From positions 1 to 8,844 of the forward strand of contig JADGRG010000364.1 in assembly GCA_017881145.1 (NCBI GenBank): a stretch of 8,844 nucleotides of DNA, read 5' to 3'. Origin of the DNA: Sandaracinaceae bacterium. GTDB lineage: Bacteria; Myxococcota_A; Polyangia; Polyangiales; JAFGIB01. The translations under genes and the position numbers were made by a program. This document shows, in pieces, positions 1 through 6,954 of this stretch; the first letter of the stretch is position 1, and every line of letters begins with the position of its first letter. A model generated the notes under the pieces. It was given only the letters and a program-made list of their open reading frames with translations. It did no database searches and was not told the origin of the DNA.

Positions 1-815
1 AGCAAGAAACAGAACGAAAGCCCGACCGAAAGCAGCACGCCGCGTGCGCGCAACTTCGAGGCCAGCGCAAACACGCGGGGGGAGATCCAGACCCCGAGCA
101 AGAGCGAAGCGACCAGGAACGCCACGGCTTTGAAGAGCGTAAGGCCAACGTCGGCGTAGGAAAGCGTGCCGCCGCGGTCGGCTGCAGCCAGCACACCGAT
201 CACCACCGCCAACACGACCAGCCCCATGACGTCGTCGATCACGGCCGCGCCCAGAATGATGCGCGCTTCCGGGGTCTGAGAGCGCTTCAGGTCCCGCAAC
301 ACGCGTGCCGTGATGCCGACGCTGGTCGCCGTCAAGGTTGCACCGAGGTAGGCATGCACATAGATCGATGCGTGCGGCAGCAGCAGGCTGCTCACCGCCC
401 AACCGAACCCAAAGGGAACGAACACGCCCAGGCTCGCCACCAGGAAGGAGGACCAACCGACCTTCATCATCTGGGCGACCGTCGATTCGAGCCCGACCTC
501 GAAGAGCAAGATGATCACGCCCAGACGCGAGAGCATGTCGATGGTGGCGTCGATCTTGATGGGCTCAGCGCCCGAGAAGCCCAGCAACGATAAGTTGCCG
601 AGCGCGACACCTACGATGAGCTCGCCGAGCACCGCAGGCTGACCGATGCGCGTCGCGAGGTCACCGCCGAGCTTGGCCAAGAGCAGGATCACCGCGAGGT
701 AGAGCACGACCAGGGCAACGGGGTCGCCCGGCGACGTGCCGGAAGAAGCGTGAGCCGGCAGCGCCGCAAAGAGCGCGGCGATGAGCACAGAGAGTTGCGT
801 CAATCGTTTCCGCAT
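1..815 (-). CDS. CPA2-family cation/proton antiporter, N-terminal part (cut by window edge)
   Basis: An open frame runs without a stop from an ATG at 813-815 through the left edge (271 codons seen), so the C-terminus is missing. The translation is almost all membrane segments. It carries hallmarks of the CPA2 monovalent cation:proton antiporters (Pfam Na_H_Exchanger, KefB/NhaP-like): QPAVLGELIVGVALG at about residues 59-73, LLFEVGLE at about 103-110, TATSVGITARVL at about 162-173, and the ion-binding Asp pair in GAAVIDDVMG (D194, D195). The family exchanges Na+ or K+ for H+ across the inner membrane. The first 25 residues look like a signal peptide or an extra helix (basic MRKR, hydrophobic stretch, PAHASS), which is seen in some members of the family. 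Only 36 bases separate it from the upstream MFS gene, so co-transcription is likely. No good Shine-Dalgarno precedes the ATG; a hairpin sits there instead. Whether a regulatory (TrkA-N or USP) domain follows cannot be seen. The family call is firm; the ion is not known. Confidence 0.93.
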   Translation of the reverse strand, partial: MRKRLTQLSVLIAALFAALPAHASSGTSPGDPVALVVLYLAVILLLAKLGGDLATRIGQPAVLGELIVGVALGNLSLLGFSGAEPIKIDATIDMLSRLGVIILLFEVGLESTVAQMMKVGWSSFLVASLGVFVPFGFGWAVSSLLLPHASIYVHAYLGATLTATSVGITARVLRDLKRSQTPEARIILGAAVIDDVMGLVVLAVVIGVLAAADRGGTLSYADVGLTLFKAVAFLVASLLLGVWISPRVFALASKLRARGVLLSVGLSFCFL

Positions 816-822
816 GGCGATT

Positions 823-850
823 CCGGCAGCGCGCAGGGCAGCGCTGCCGG
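823..850 (-). promoter_or_regulatory. Perfect 10-bp hairpin in the MFS-antiporter gap
   Basis: The arms CCGGCAGCGC (823-832) and GCGCTGCCGG (841-850) are exactly complementary around an 8-base loop. The hairpin fills the short gap between the MFS stop (852-854) and the antiporter ATG (813-815), leaving 7 bases before the ATG. No T-run follows on the minus strand, so a standard intrinsic terminator is unlikely. It could lower translation initiation of the antiporter, stabilise an mRNA end, or act as a partial attenuator. The role is inference; the structure is directly visible. Confidence 0.5.
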
Positions 851-851
851 C

Positions 852-2105
852 TCAGCGTGGCACGGCTTGTGGCTCGGCTCTATGCCGCAGACTCACGATC
901 AGGAGCGGCCACACACTGACGGCGACGATCGCGGCCAGGGCTAGAAACCCGCGATTGATGCCGCCCCACGCCAGCAGAACGCCGGCCAGCGGAAAGAAGA
1001 GCATGTACCAGATGGAACCTAGCAGTGATTCCAGCGACACGATCGAGGCACGCACCTCGGCAGGAACCAGCGCTTGCAGCCTGAGATTGACCGCATTGCG
1101 AAAGAGCACGTGACAGGCCCCCACGCAGACCAGCGCCAGCGTGCCGGCGCCTTTGTGACCGAAGGACCAGGCGAGCGCAGCCACCAGGAATGCCAGGGGC
1201 AAGCCGATGCCGACTCCGGCCAGGAGCCTGCTGATTCGCCTCTTACTTTCGCTCGTCCATGCGGAGAGCGGCATGGTCAACGCCTGCAGAAGCGAGATCG
1301 AACCCACCGTCAGGCCCATCGACGAAAGTGATGCGCCGCTGTCGATCAGATACGTCTGCGTCACCCAATACGAGAACACGAAGTAGGTGTTGGCGACGCC
1401 GCCCAGAAGCATCAACGCCTGAGCAGGACGATTGTGGCGCGCCTCGGCGAAGCTGTCTCTGAACACCGCGAAGTAACCGCGTCCGCGTGCCGCCGCCGGC
1501 TGCTCACGGAGGCCCAAGAGCACCGCCGAACCGAGCACACAGGCCAGCGCCGAAAGCCAGAACACGGAATCCGGCCGCCATGCGTAAAGCAGACCACCGG
1601 TCGCACTGGCGGCTGCGATGGCCAGCACGTTGAAGAAGCGCAGCCGCGCCAGTGCACGCCCGTAACGATGTTCCTGCCCGATGCTCTCGAGGTGTCCGTG
1701 CAAGAAGGCCGTGTCCGCGCCGGTGCGAAAGGCCGTGGACACGCCGATGAAGAGCTGGGCCGCGCAGAGGCTGTAGACCGAGCTTGGCAGAAAGAAGAGC
1801 AAGATCGAGAGTGCCTGCAAGACACCCGCGAACACCAAGCTCCGCTTGCGTCCGAGCCAGTCGGCGAAGAGCCCTGACGGATACTCAGCAACCAGATTGC
1901 CCATCGAAACCAGCGCGATGAGCGAAAGCGAAAGCGCACGCGGATGTGGCACGTGTGCGGCTGCCAGCGAGACTTCCATGTGGTGCAAGAGCACCGGCAC
2001 GTAGAAGAAGAGCCGCGCCACGAACGCATGCGCGTAGAGGCGCAGCTCGATGAAGCGCTGGCGTGCATGCTGCGCAGCCAGGGCTTCGGGAGCTTGTGCG
2101 TGCAT
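852..2105 (-). CDS. MFS transporter (12-TM efflux-type permease)
   Basis: A 417-residue protein with about twelve hydrophobic segments, the usual size of a Major Facilitator Superfamily permease. The diagnostic loop 2-3 signature (motif A) is GLFADWLGRKRSL at about residues 78-90, preceded by EYPS, the E-x-PSG-x-xAD-x-x-GR form common in drug- and metabolite-efflux MFS proteins. A long basic segment near the middle (after the sixth helix, around LREQPAAARGRG) matches the cytoplasmic linker between the two six-helix halves. The ATG at 2103-2105 is supported by AGGA about 8 bases upstream. The stop of the transketolase gene is 50 bases upstream and the antiporter starts 36 bases downstream, so the three probably share an mRNA. 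The substrate cannot be read from the sequence. Export of a sugar, antibiotic or metabolite are all possible. Confidence 0.9.
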   Translation of the reverse strand: MHAQAPEALAAQHARQRFIELRLYAHAFVARLFFYVPVLLHHMEVSLAAAHVPHPRALSLSLIALVSMGNLVAEYPSGLFADWLGRKRSLVFAGVLQALSILLFFLPSSVYSLCAAQLFIGVSTAFRTGADTAFLHGHLESIGQEHRYGRALARLRFFNVLAIAAASATGGLLYAWRPDSVFWLSALACVLGSAVLLGLREQPAAARGRGYFAVFRDSFAEARHNRPAQALMLLGGVANTYFVFSYWVTQTYLIDSGASLSSMGLTVGSISLLQALTMPLSAWTSESKRRISRLLAGVGIGLPLAFLVAALAWSFGHKGAGTLALVCVGACHVLFRNAVNLRLQALVPAEVRASIVSLESLLGSIWYMLFFPLAGVLLAWGGINRGFLALAAIVAVSVWPLLIVSLRHRAEPQAVPR

Positions 2106-2155
2106 AGCGCGCGTCCTGCGTCAGTCGTGCCGCCAGCGCCGGTCTGCGCGGGCGA

Positions 2156-4048
2156 TCAGAGCAGCGTGCCGACCTTGGCCATGATGCCCGCCGGGTCGAG
2201 TCCTTGGTGCGTCATCTGTTCCCACAGGCCGCCGCCGCCGATTCGGTGCGTGCCGATGTGAGCATATTTGGGCGTGAGCCCGCGCTCCAAGAGCCAGCTT
2301 CCATAGCGAATGCCCAGGCCCGTCTTGTCGCTCTGACTTTCGACGACCAGCACGAACGCGGTCTCGCCAGCCACCTGTAGCGCGGCCTCATCGATCACGT
2401 TCAGCGTCGGTTTGTTGATGAGACCGACATCCACTCCCTGCGCGCGCAGCTCTTCGACCACGTCGAGGCAGCGATAGAGCATCTCGCCATAGCTCACCAG
2501 GTAACCGCGGGTGCCGCGCCGGATCATCTCATCCTTGCCGGGCGTGAAGGTGTAGCCTTCGCCGAAGAAAGTCTTGCCCTTGTCATCGAGGATGTCGGGC
2601 ACTTCCGAGCGCGTGGAAAACACGAAGCGCAGACCCGGGTGGTTCCAGATGTGCTTCACCACCGCGCGCATCTGGTGCTGGTCGGCTGGGAAGTAGAGGC
2701 GTGTCGTGTCGCCTTCGGCCAAGCCGTTGTCGGCGAAGAAGTTGTTGATGCCGAAGTGGCAGGAGTTGTCCGCCATGTCGTCGACGCCAGCGTGCGAGAA
2801 GTGCGAGAGCACGTTGGCTTCGTTGAGGCGAGCCATGGTGGCCTCGCTGATCACCATTTCCAGGAACGCCGAGAACGTGCCGAACACGCCTTGCTTGCCC
2901 GGCTGCATGCCGAAGCCCGCGCAAGCCGAGAAGTTGCCGCGCTCCATGATGCCGCCGGAGACGTAGACCTCCGGGCACGCCTTCTTGATGTGAGTCAGGC
3001 CGCAGGAGCCTTCCAGGTCGCTGTCGATCACGATCACGCTCGCCTTGCGCTGCGCCGGGGTCATGGGCGTGAGGATCTCCGCCACGGCCTGACCGAAGAC
3101 CTCGCGGTTCTTGCCCATCACGGTGCTGCTGCCGCGATACGTGCCGGGGCGCTTGGGCTTCACGATCGCTTTCAGATACGCGACCGCGTCGTTGTGGCCG
3201 CGGGCCGTGAGGTACTCGATCGCAGTCTGCACCTTCACGACGTCGTGGCCCTTGGGGCTGCCCTCGATGCCAGGAACGCCGGGCGCCATCTTGCGCTTGT
3301 TGATCAGCGCGACAGGTCCGGGCTTTTTCAGCGCACCCGCGAACCGCACGAAGAACGCTTCGAGATTCTCGCCGTCGCCGATGTCCACCGGCAAGCCGTG
3401 GCCTTGCAGCGTCTTGGCGACATCGAAGCCGAGCATGTATTGGCTCGGGTGACCTGCGATCGTGACGTCGTTGTCGTCGATGACGAGCTTGACGTTGAGC
3501 GCGCGCGCCACGGCGAAACGAGCAGCCTCCGCGTCGTTGCCTTCCTGCTGCGATCCATCGGAACCGAAGAGCAGCACGGCCTTGTCGGGATTGGCGAGCG
3601 CGACGCCGTTGACGTAGGGCCACATGTGACCGAGGCGTCCCGACGAGAAGTCCACGCCCGGCGTCAGATGACGCTCGGAGTGACCGGGCAGCTTGGAGTC
3701 CGCCTCGCGATAGTGCAGCAAGCGCTCCGCCGGCATGTGCCCGCGCAGCACGCTCATCAGGTACTGGATGGCGACGCGGTGGCCCGCCTCGTCGAAGTGG
3801 ATCGGCACGATCGGCGCCCCGCCCTTGATGAAGCCTTCCGCAACGAAGACCTCGGGCACGATGTCGTAGGGCCCGCCGGTATGACCGCCCAAGCCTTTGG
3901 CGTCGGCGACCGCCGTGAAGAAGATGATGATATCGCGACCGAGCGCGACGTTGCGTGTCAGCGCCGCACTTTCGGTGGCCGAAAGCGATGCCGCCGAGGG
4001 ACTTAGCGAGAGCGGCTGGTAGGCGCCGAGGTCGATGGGAAAGCGCAT
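2156..4048 (-). CDS. Divergent transketolase-like, thiamine-diphosphate-dependent enzyme
   Basis: I take the start at the ATG at 4046-4048 (630 residues) because AGGAGA lies 7-8 bases upstream. An in-frame ATG 19 codons earlier has no such site. The three-domain transketolase layout is clear. The N-terminal ThDP domain has GHTGGPYD (H56), HFDEAGHR (H90), GHSE...TPGVDFSSGRLG (about 122-140) and the metal/diphosphate motif GSDGSQQEG...IDDND (D164, N193). The middle domain has GGIMERGN (E369, the cofactor-activating Glu), SHAGVDDMADNSCHFG (H419, H431) and FSTRS (R480). A C-terminal transketolase_C domain covers about 500-630. Classical transketolases move two-carbon ketol units between sugar phosphates in the pentose phosphate pathway. 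Several motifs differ from the classical forms (SDG for GDG, DNSCHFG for EDGPTHQ), so the substrate may differ. A 162-bp gap upstream holds a possible promoter; MFS and antiporter genes follow closely. Fold and cofactor are secure; the exact reaction is not. Confidence 0.88.
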   Translation of the reverse strand: MRFPIDLGAYQPLSLSPSAASLSATESAALTRNVALGRDIIIFFTAVADAKGLGGHTGGPYDIVPEVFVAEGFIKGGAPIVPIHFDEAGHRVAIQYLMSVLRGHMPAERLLHYREADSKLPGHSERHLTPGVDFSSGRLGHMWPYVNGVALANPDKAVLLFGSDGSQQEGNDAEAARFAVARALNVKLVIDDNDVTIAGHPSQYMLGFDVAKTLQGHGLPVDIGDGENLEAFFVRFAGALKKPGPVALINKRKMAPGVPGIEGSPKGHDVVKVQTAIEYLTARGHNDAVAYLKAIVKPKRPGTYRGSSTVMGKNREVFGQAVAEILTPMTPAQRKASVIVIDSDLEGSCGLTHIKKACPEVYVSGGIMERGNFSACAGFGMQPGKQGVFGTFSAFLEMVISEATMARLNEANVLSHFSHAGVDDMADNSCHFGINNFFADNGLAEGDTTRLYFPADQHQMRAVVKHIWNHPGLRFVFSTRSEVPDILDDKGKTFFGEGYTFTPGKDEMIRRGTRGYLVSYGEMLYRCLDVVEELRAQGVDVGLINKPTLNVIDEAALQVAGETAFVLVVESQSDKTGLGIRYGSWLLERGLTPKYAHIGTHRIGGGGLWEQMTHQGLDPAGIMAKVGTLL

Positions 4049-4129
4049 GTCGGACTCTCCTGCAGCGCCGACCAGACAGAGGCCGACGGTTCGAGCACCG
4101 GCCAAGATGGAGGCCAGCGGTTCGGGCGC

Positions 4130-4138
4130 GATATACCA
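4130..4138 (-). promoter_or_regulatory. Possible extended -10 promoter for the transketolase operon
   Basis: On the minus strand the gap upstream of the transketolase contains TGGTATATC, which fits an extended -10 (TG-n-TATAAT-like). It lies about 80 bases before the ATG. The A/T-rich hexamer stands out in an otherwise GC-rich gap. No convincing -35 is found 16-18 bases further upstream, so the call rests on the extended -10 alone. Confidence 0.3.
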
Positions 4139-4179
4139 CGGAACAGCGCCAGTGCTGCCTTGTTCAGAGGTTCAGCGCG

Positions 4180-4193
4180 CGACGAGCTCGTCG
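4180..4193. repeat. 14-bp perfect palindrome between the secreted-protein and transketolase genes
   Basis: CGACGAGCTCGTCG is identical on both strands with no spacer, so it is a DNA-level dyad more than an RNA hairpin. It lies 18 bases after the stop of the secreted-protein gene and about 42 bases upstream of the possible extended -10 of the transketolase gene, where a transcription factor could bind. In GC-rich DNA a palindrome of this length may arise by chance, so it is recorded as a candidate operator only. Confidence 0.3.
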
Positions 4194-4210
4194 GTCGACA
4201 CAGGGCCGAC

Positions 4211-5191
4211 TCAGAGCCCGCCTAGCGGGTCCTTGTCGTCCAGGCCTTCAAGCGGCTTCAGCGCCTCGCCCTTGTTGGCCTCTTGCTTGCGCGCATGCAT
4301 ATTCTGCTGGCGCTGCTTGTCGGCCGCCACGTCGCGCTTGATGCGTTCGCGATACTCGGCGTCGCTCTCTTCGTGCTGCGCTTCGGCAGCGAAGACGCTG
4401 CGCTTGCCGGAGGCCTTGGCGAGCTCCGTGCGACCGCTCCGGCTCTTGCTGCTCTGCGCGGAATCCTGCGCATCGTCGGCCTGCGCGTAGGAATTGCGCG
4501 TGGGTCGCGTGGGCGTCGTGCCGCGCAGCGACGCGAGGTCGTGGACCGTGGACATCTCCTCGAAGATCAGCGCGAACACACCGCGACGGGTGTTGTCCGC
4601 GGCGCGCATCCGCGAGTTGCGATCGAGGTATTCGACCCACTGCGTCTGGCCCTGACCAGGCGAGAGCTCGCCCTTCTTCAGATGGCCTTTGCCGAAGCGC
4701 TTCTCGATGGTCTGCGAAAACTTGCCGAAGTTCGCACCACCGAAAGCGCTCTCGCCGAGCGCCTTGTACCACTTCCACAGGCGGCCATTGATGAAGAAGT
4801 AGTAGTTCTCCGAGGCCTCGTCCTTGTTGACGACCATCGACTCGTTGTTGCCGTAAGTGAACTCGCCAGCGATGGCGCTTCCATCCCAACGCGAGGAATG
4901 TCCGCCCTCGAAGCTCACCTGACTCTTCTGCACCTCGGACTGCGCACGCTTCAGATCGTCCCGAAGCTGGGACTGCCGGTGTGCGTCGTGCGTCTTGCCG
5001 ATCTGCTCAGCGGAGCGCTCCGCTAGCTTGCGCTTGAGGAAAGCGACGACCTCGTTTTCGCTCATGCCCCAGCGCAGGTCGCCCATCGAAGTCGCGATCG
5101 GACTTGGCTCAGCCGAAGCCCGCCCAGACCAGCCGGACAGCCCGACCCCAACAAGACACGCAACCACCGTCAACCACTTGGATCGCGTCAT
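4211..5191 (-). CDS. Secreted/periplasmic protein of unknown function
   Basis: The start is placed at the ATG at 5189-5191 (326 residues): GGAGG lies just upstream, and the protein then opens with a classical signal peptide (MTRSKW, hydrophobic core, GRASA|EPSP, cleavage about residue 27). An upstream in-frame ATG would bury that signal. Cys12 in VVAC matches a lipobox, but the hydrophobic run before it is too short, so signal peptidase I is more likely. The mature part begins with GDLRWGMSENEVVAFLKRKL, followed by a charged helical stretch, then an aromatic block (FTYGNNESMVV, NYYFFINGRLWKWYKAL) and VEYLDRNSRMRAADN...ALIFEEM. It reads as a compact mixed fold of about 200 residues. The last 100 residues are Ser/Lys/Glu/Ala-rich, probably disordered or coiled, ending LDDKDPLGGL. 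I do not recognise the family. It is separated by about 160 bp from the nucleotidase upstream, so it may have its own promoter. Confidence 0.82.
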   Translation of the reverse strand: MTRSKWLTVVACLVGVGLSGWSGRASAEPSPIATSMGDLRWGMSENEVVAFLKRKLAERSAEQIGKTHDAHRQSQLRDDLKRAQSEVQKSQVSFEGGHSSRWDGSAIAGEFTYGNNESMVVNKDEASENYYFFINGRLWKWYKALGESAFGGANFGKFSQTIEKRFGKGHLKKGELSPGQGQTQWVEYLDRNSRMRAADNTRRGVFALIFEEMSTVHDLASLRGTTPTRPTRNSYAQADDAQDSAQSSKSRSGRTELAKASGKRSVFAAEAQHEESDAEYRERIKRDVAADKQRQQNMHARKQEANKGEALKPLEGLDDKDPLGGL

Positions 5192-5266
5192 GAAACCTCC
5201 AGCACCGTGAGAACACCCGAATCGCGGCCACACTGTGAAACTTTGGTACACGATGTGCGCAAAGGC

Positions 5267-5287
5267 AATACCCAAGTTGAGGGTATT
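5267..5287. repeat. 7-7-7 inverted repeat between nucleotidase and secreted-protein genes
   Basis: The arms AATACCC (5267-5273) and GGGTATT (5281-5287) are perfect complements around AAGTTGA. A second small hairpin, CCGCG (5290-5294) with CGCGG (5301-5305), lies next to it on the nucleotidase side. On the minus strand the repeat follows the nucleotidase stop by 66 bases and is followed by GCCTTTG, a poor U-tract, so it could be a weak terminator. It also lies 75 bases before the secreted-protein start, so it could be an operator. Otherwise I see nothing in this 162-bp gap. Confidence 0.45.
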
Positions 5288-5353
5288 TTCCGCGTGAGCC
5301 CGCGGTCATTTCAGCGGCACTGGAATACACACCAGGCCGGCGAAAACAAGCGC

Positions 5354-6892
5354 TTACTCGTGTGCCATGCGGTGGCGCGGACCGCGGAAATAGTGGCCAG
5401 CCGTGTAGCGCAAGAGATTGGTCACGCGGTCGGTGTAAAGACAGGCATAGCGCTCGACCTGCTCGCCAAAGCTCGAGAGCTCGCTTTCGGCTTTCAGCGC
5501 CGAGCCCCAGAAGGGATGGAACGCGCGTTCGACCTCGGCTTCGAGCTCGCCGTGCTCGGCTTCCACCGCCTTCGCTTGCACGCGGATGCGATCGATGCCC
5601 CGCTTCAGCCGCTGCCGCGCCGCTTCCAGCTCCACCTCACGCTCGCGAGCTGCAGGCTTCTCGTCGAGCGAGCGCTGCACCGCCTTGAGCATCGCCTGCC
5701 GTCCGCGCAAGCCATCCTGGAGCGCCGCCAGCCGCTCTTCCAGCTTGTCGACGCGCGCGATCTCAGCGCTGAGCCGCTCCATCGCCGTGAGCTCGTCGGT
5801 CAGCTCCTGAATGATCATGAGCGTGCGCCACGCGCTCTCCTTCTTGGCGCGCAGCACGTCGCCGTAGATGTGATCACCAACGTAGAGCACGCGATCGCCG
5901 GCTTCGCTGGTGAGCTTCTCGAACTCCGCGAGGCTGCCGCCGCGATAGATGCGGCCGCGATGGAGCTCCTTGACCTTGTGCGGATGGGGTTGACCGTCGT
6001 GTCCCACCTCTTCGAAAAGGTTGGCGGTGGTGAAGAAGGTCGGCTTGGCGGCGCTGGTGACGATGATGTCGAAGTAGCTCTTCCAGGAAGGATATTCGGG
6101 CAGGCCACCTCCAAGCAGATAGCTCATCACCGCATCGGTGTAATAGGGCTCCGAGTTAGTCAGTAAGAAGAGCTTCTTACCAGCGCTTCGCAGCTTGTGG
6201 AGCGTCGGCGCGAGATCCTTGTCGTGCTCGATGTAGCGCGCGAGGTCCGCTGTGATGATCTCTTTCAAGCTGCCGTCGCGGTGCGCTTCGTCGATGCTGG
6301 TGCGCACGTCGTCGAAGAGCTGCCCGTAGTCGATCTGCGCAAGCGGTGTGTCGAGCTCGTCGACCACGGCCGAGAACACGGTCACTTCGCTGAGGGCAAA
6401 GAGTGAGTCGATGGAATGGTAGCGGCGCGGATCGGGTCGTACGCGCTTGAGCTGGTAGGCCTGTCTGCGCTCTTCGGTGGTGAGCTCGCGCGTGCCGTGA
6501 AAGGCTTTCTTCACGTAGCGGTAGCGGTCGGTCTTGAGCACGTTGCCCAAGCGCTTGTCGACCAGTAGCCCGCGAATCGGGAAGTTGGTGCGGTACTTCA
6601 TCGAGAGCAGCGAGTCGGGATAACCCTTCTGCACCAGCTTCTTGGCCGTTGCCTCGATGCTGAGCCGGTCGATCTCGGCCTGCTTGTAGCTGGCCAGCGT
6701 GTAATCCATGTCGAAGCCGACCACGTCAATCTGGTCGAGCCGCAAGTTGCGGTTGCAGTAGATGCGGCGGCTGGGCGGCGGCTGGCCTTCGAGGGGCACG
6801 GCCAGATCCGCGAGCAGCGCTAGCTGCTGGTGGTCAGAATCGTGGCGGAGCGTGGGGGAATCGCTCACAGGACTGTCATGTGCGGCGCGCAC
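5354..6892 (-). CDS. HAD-superfamily cytosolic 5'-nucleotidase (cN-II-like)
   Basis: This 512-residue protein belongs to the HAD-IG/5_nucleotid family, which includes eukaryotic purine 5'-nucleotidase II. The family dephosphorylates nucleoside monophosphates, mainly IMP and GMP, in the cytoplasm. All HAD motifs are present: motif I DMDYTL (61-66, nucleophile D61, acid/base D63), motif II LLTNS (243-247), motif III Lys in AAKPTFF (K283), motif IV VGDHIYGD (338-345). The C-terminal signature WGSALK...QVERYACLYTDRVTNLLRY...HYFRGPR...AHE is intact, so the gene looks complete. About 90 residues between motif IV and that signature (roughly 360-450) are rich in Glu, Arg, Leu and Ala and should form a coiled coil. 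The start is uncertain: GTG at 6890-6892 gives the longest form, GTG at 6866-6868 is eight codons shorter, and neither has a clear Shine-Dalgarno. The weakly conserved first 40 residues do not decide it. Substrate is inferred from the family. Confidence 0.93.
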   Translation of the reverse strand: MRAAHDSPVSDSPTLRHDSDHQQLALLADLAVPLEGQPPPSRRIYCNRNLRLDQIDVVGFDMDYTLASYKQAEIDRLSIEATAKKLVQKGYPDSLLSMKYRTNFPIRGLLVDKRLGNVLKTDRYRYVKKAFHGTRELTTEERRQAYQLKRVRPDPRRYHSIDSLFALSEVTVFSAVVDELDTPLAQIDYGQLFDDVRTSIDEAHRDGSLKEIITADLARYIEHDKDLAPTLHKLRSAGKKLFLLTNSEPYYTDAVMSYLLGGGLPEYPSWKSYFDIIVTSAAKPTFFTTANLFEEVGHDGQPHPHKVKELHRGRIYRGGSLAEFEKLTSEAGDRVLYVGDHIYGDVLRAKKESAWRTLMIIQELTDELTAMERLSAEIARVDKLEERLAALQDGLRGRQAMLKAVQRSLDEKPAAREREVELEAARQRLKRGIDRIRVQAKAVEAEHGELEAEVERAFHPFWGSALKAESELSSFGEQVERYACLYTDRVTNLLRYTAGHYFRGPRHRMAHE

Positions 6893-6904
6893 TCAAGTTG
6901 AGTG
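6890..6904. promoter_or_regulatory. 15-bp perfect palindrome over the nucleotidase start
   Basis: CACTCAA-G-TTGAGTG is a perfect dyad with one central base. It overlaps the GTG at 6890-6892 of the nucleotidase gene. On the minus strand it also overlaps TACACT (6906-6901), which could act as a -10 box; the -35 region is poor. The geometry suits a repressor operator, or a palindrome hiding the translation start. If TACACT is used, transcription would begin close to 6894 and the downstream GTG at 6866-6868 would be the likelier start. All function here is inference. Confidence 0.4.
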
Positions 6905-6954
6905 TAACGCGTGGACGCTCCCGACGCGAACGACAGGTGCTAGGTCTGCAACAG

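Noticed and set aside
2639..4006. Long plus-strand open frame (455 codons) opposite the transketolase gene
   Set aside because: The opposite strand encodes clear transketolase motifs across the same stretch. The plus translation is rich in His, Arg, Val and Ala with no family signature, as expected of an antisense shadow in GC-rich DNA.
5154..5160. Lipobox-like VVAC in the signal peptide of the secreted protein
   Set aside because: The Cys is at residue 12, leaving too short a hydrophobic core, and a good signal peptidase I site (ASA) follows at about residue 27.
5207..6166. Plus-strand open frame of 319 codons opposite the nucleotidase
   Set aside because: It overlaps intact HAD motifs and the C-terminal signature on the minus strand and has no recognisable domain.
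6740..6752. CCGCAA-G-TTGCGG palindrome similar in centre to the CAAGTTGAG dyads
   Set aside because: It lies within conserved nucleotidase coding sequence (around residues 48-51) and shares only AAGTTG with the other sites; coincidence is the simplest view.
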